DNA of 64,000 nt from contig NC_018945.1 in assembly GCF_000304475.1 (NCBI RefSeq), positions 434,001 through 498,000 of the forward strand, read 5' to 3'. Below the pieces are notes generated by a model. It was not told where the DNA came from. It searched no databases and saw only the letters and a list, made by a program, of their open reading frames with translations. Shown here one piece after another: positions 63,771 to 64,000 of the stretch; position 1 is the first letter of the stretch, and each line of letters begins with the position of its first letter. This DNA comes from Kazachstania africana CBS 2517. Its lineage: Eukaryota > Ascomycota > Saccharomycetes > Saccharomycetales > Saccharomycetaceae. A program made the position numbers and the translations under genes.

Positions 63771-64000
63771 GATCTAAAATAAAATGATAAAAAGTTTTCA
63801 AAGATTCCGCTGGCTTCCCGCGACATGGTGATGATTTGTTCTAACCTCAAAATTTTCCTAATATTTATTCTAAAGTCACTTACATAGATACAAATTTATA
63901 AATATATATGAGTTGAGTTTTAAAACTTGCCAAAAGTTACTCTGCTTTTATACTCATTGTTTGAGTCTGAAATAAACTCGTGTCAGAAGTGGACTCGTCC

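Larger units (their letters stand above)
62889..64000. other. 1.1-kb gene-free end of window upstream of MCD1
   Basis: No open frame of note. It holds MCB boxes near MCD1 and the weak centromere-like sequence near 63.7 kb, each listed separately. Nothing else is recognised. Confidence 0.6.

Overview
The window is nuclear DNA from a budding yeast of the family Saccharomycetaceae. It is AT-rich and compact, no protein-coding gene shows an intron, and almost every gene has a clear Saccharomyces cerevisiae counterpart. It holds 31 protein-coding genes that I accept (one cut by the left edge) and one tRNA gene. I see no transposon, LTR or CRISPR array, and no previously undescribed multi-gene system.

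Layout. (1) 0-24 kb follows S. cerevisiae chromosome IV left arm, read toward the centromere: MPS1 (partial), GPD1, RPN4, OSH2, ERP3, CDC7, TSC13, NOP1. A LysP-like amino-acid permease sits between GPD1 and RPN4. YAT1 and ADE1, which lie on chromosome I in S. cerevisiae, and a divergent PHO13 are inserted in the series. (2) 24.4-42.4 kb matches chromosome II right arm: ETR1, CSG2, OLA1, SCO1, CHS2, POA1, CHS3, then the divergent GAL1-GAL10 pair without GAL7. (3) 43.2-62.9 kb returns to centromere-proximal genes: tRNA-Ser(AGA), RPT2, PTC1, MED2, then an inverted block ECM15, HTB2, HTA2, RMD1, NHP10, UTP20, MCD1 that mixes YBL00x and YDL00x genes. The last 1.1 kb is gene-free and carries a weak point-centromere candidate.

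Mixing of genes from two S. cerevisiae paralogous tracks, together with absences such as ATP16 from its expected place, fits a species that diverged from S. cerevisiae near or after the whole-genome duplication and lost different copies. A lineage such as Kazachstania, Naumovozyma or Tetrapisispora is possible, but the sequence alone does not fix the genus.

The promoters show much recognisable regulation: a GGGACAAA array upstream of GPD1, a perfect heat-shock element upstream of RPN4, an Rpn4 (PACE) site upstream of RPT2, two perfect Gal4 sites between GAL1 and GAL10, four Spt10-type histone UAS elements, matched PAC/RRPE modules at NOP1 and UTP20, Tbf1-like sites between SCO1 and CHS2, and MCB boxes upstream of MCD1.

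Several start codons were moved inward from the longest open frame to the first sensible ATG that aligns with the family: YAT1, TSC13, OLA1, POA1, PTC1, ECM15 and UTP20.
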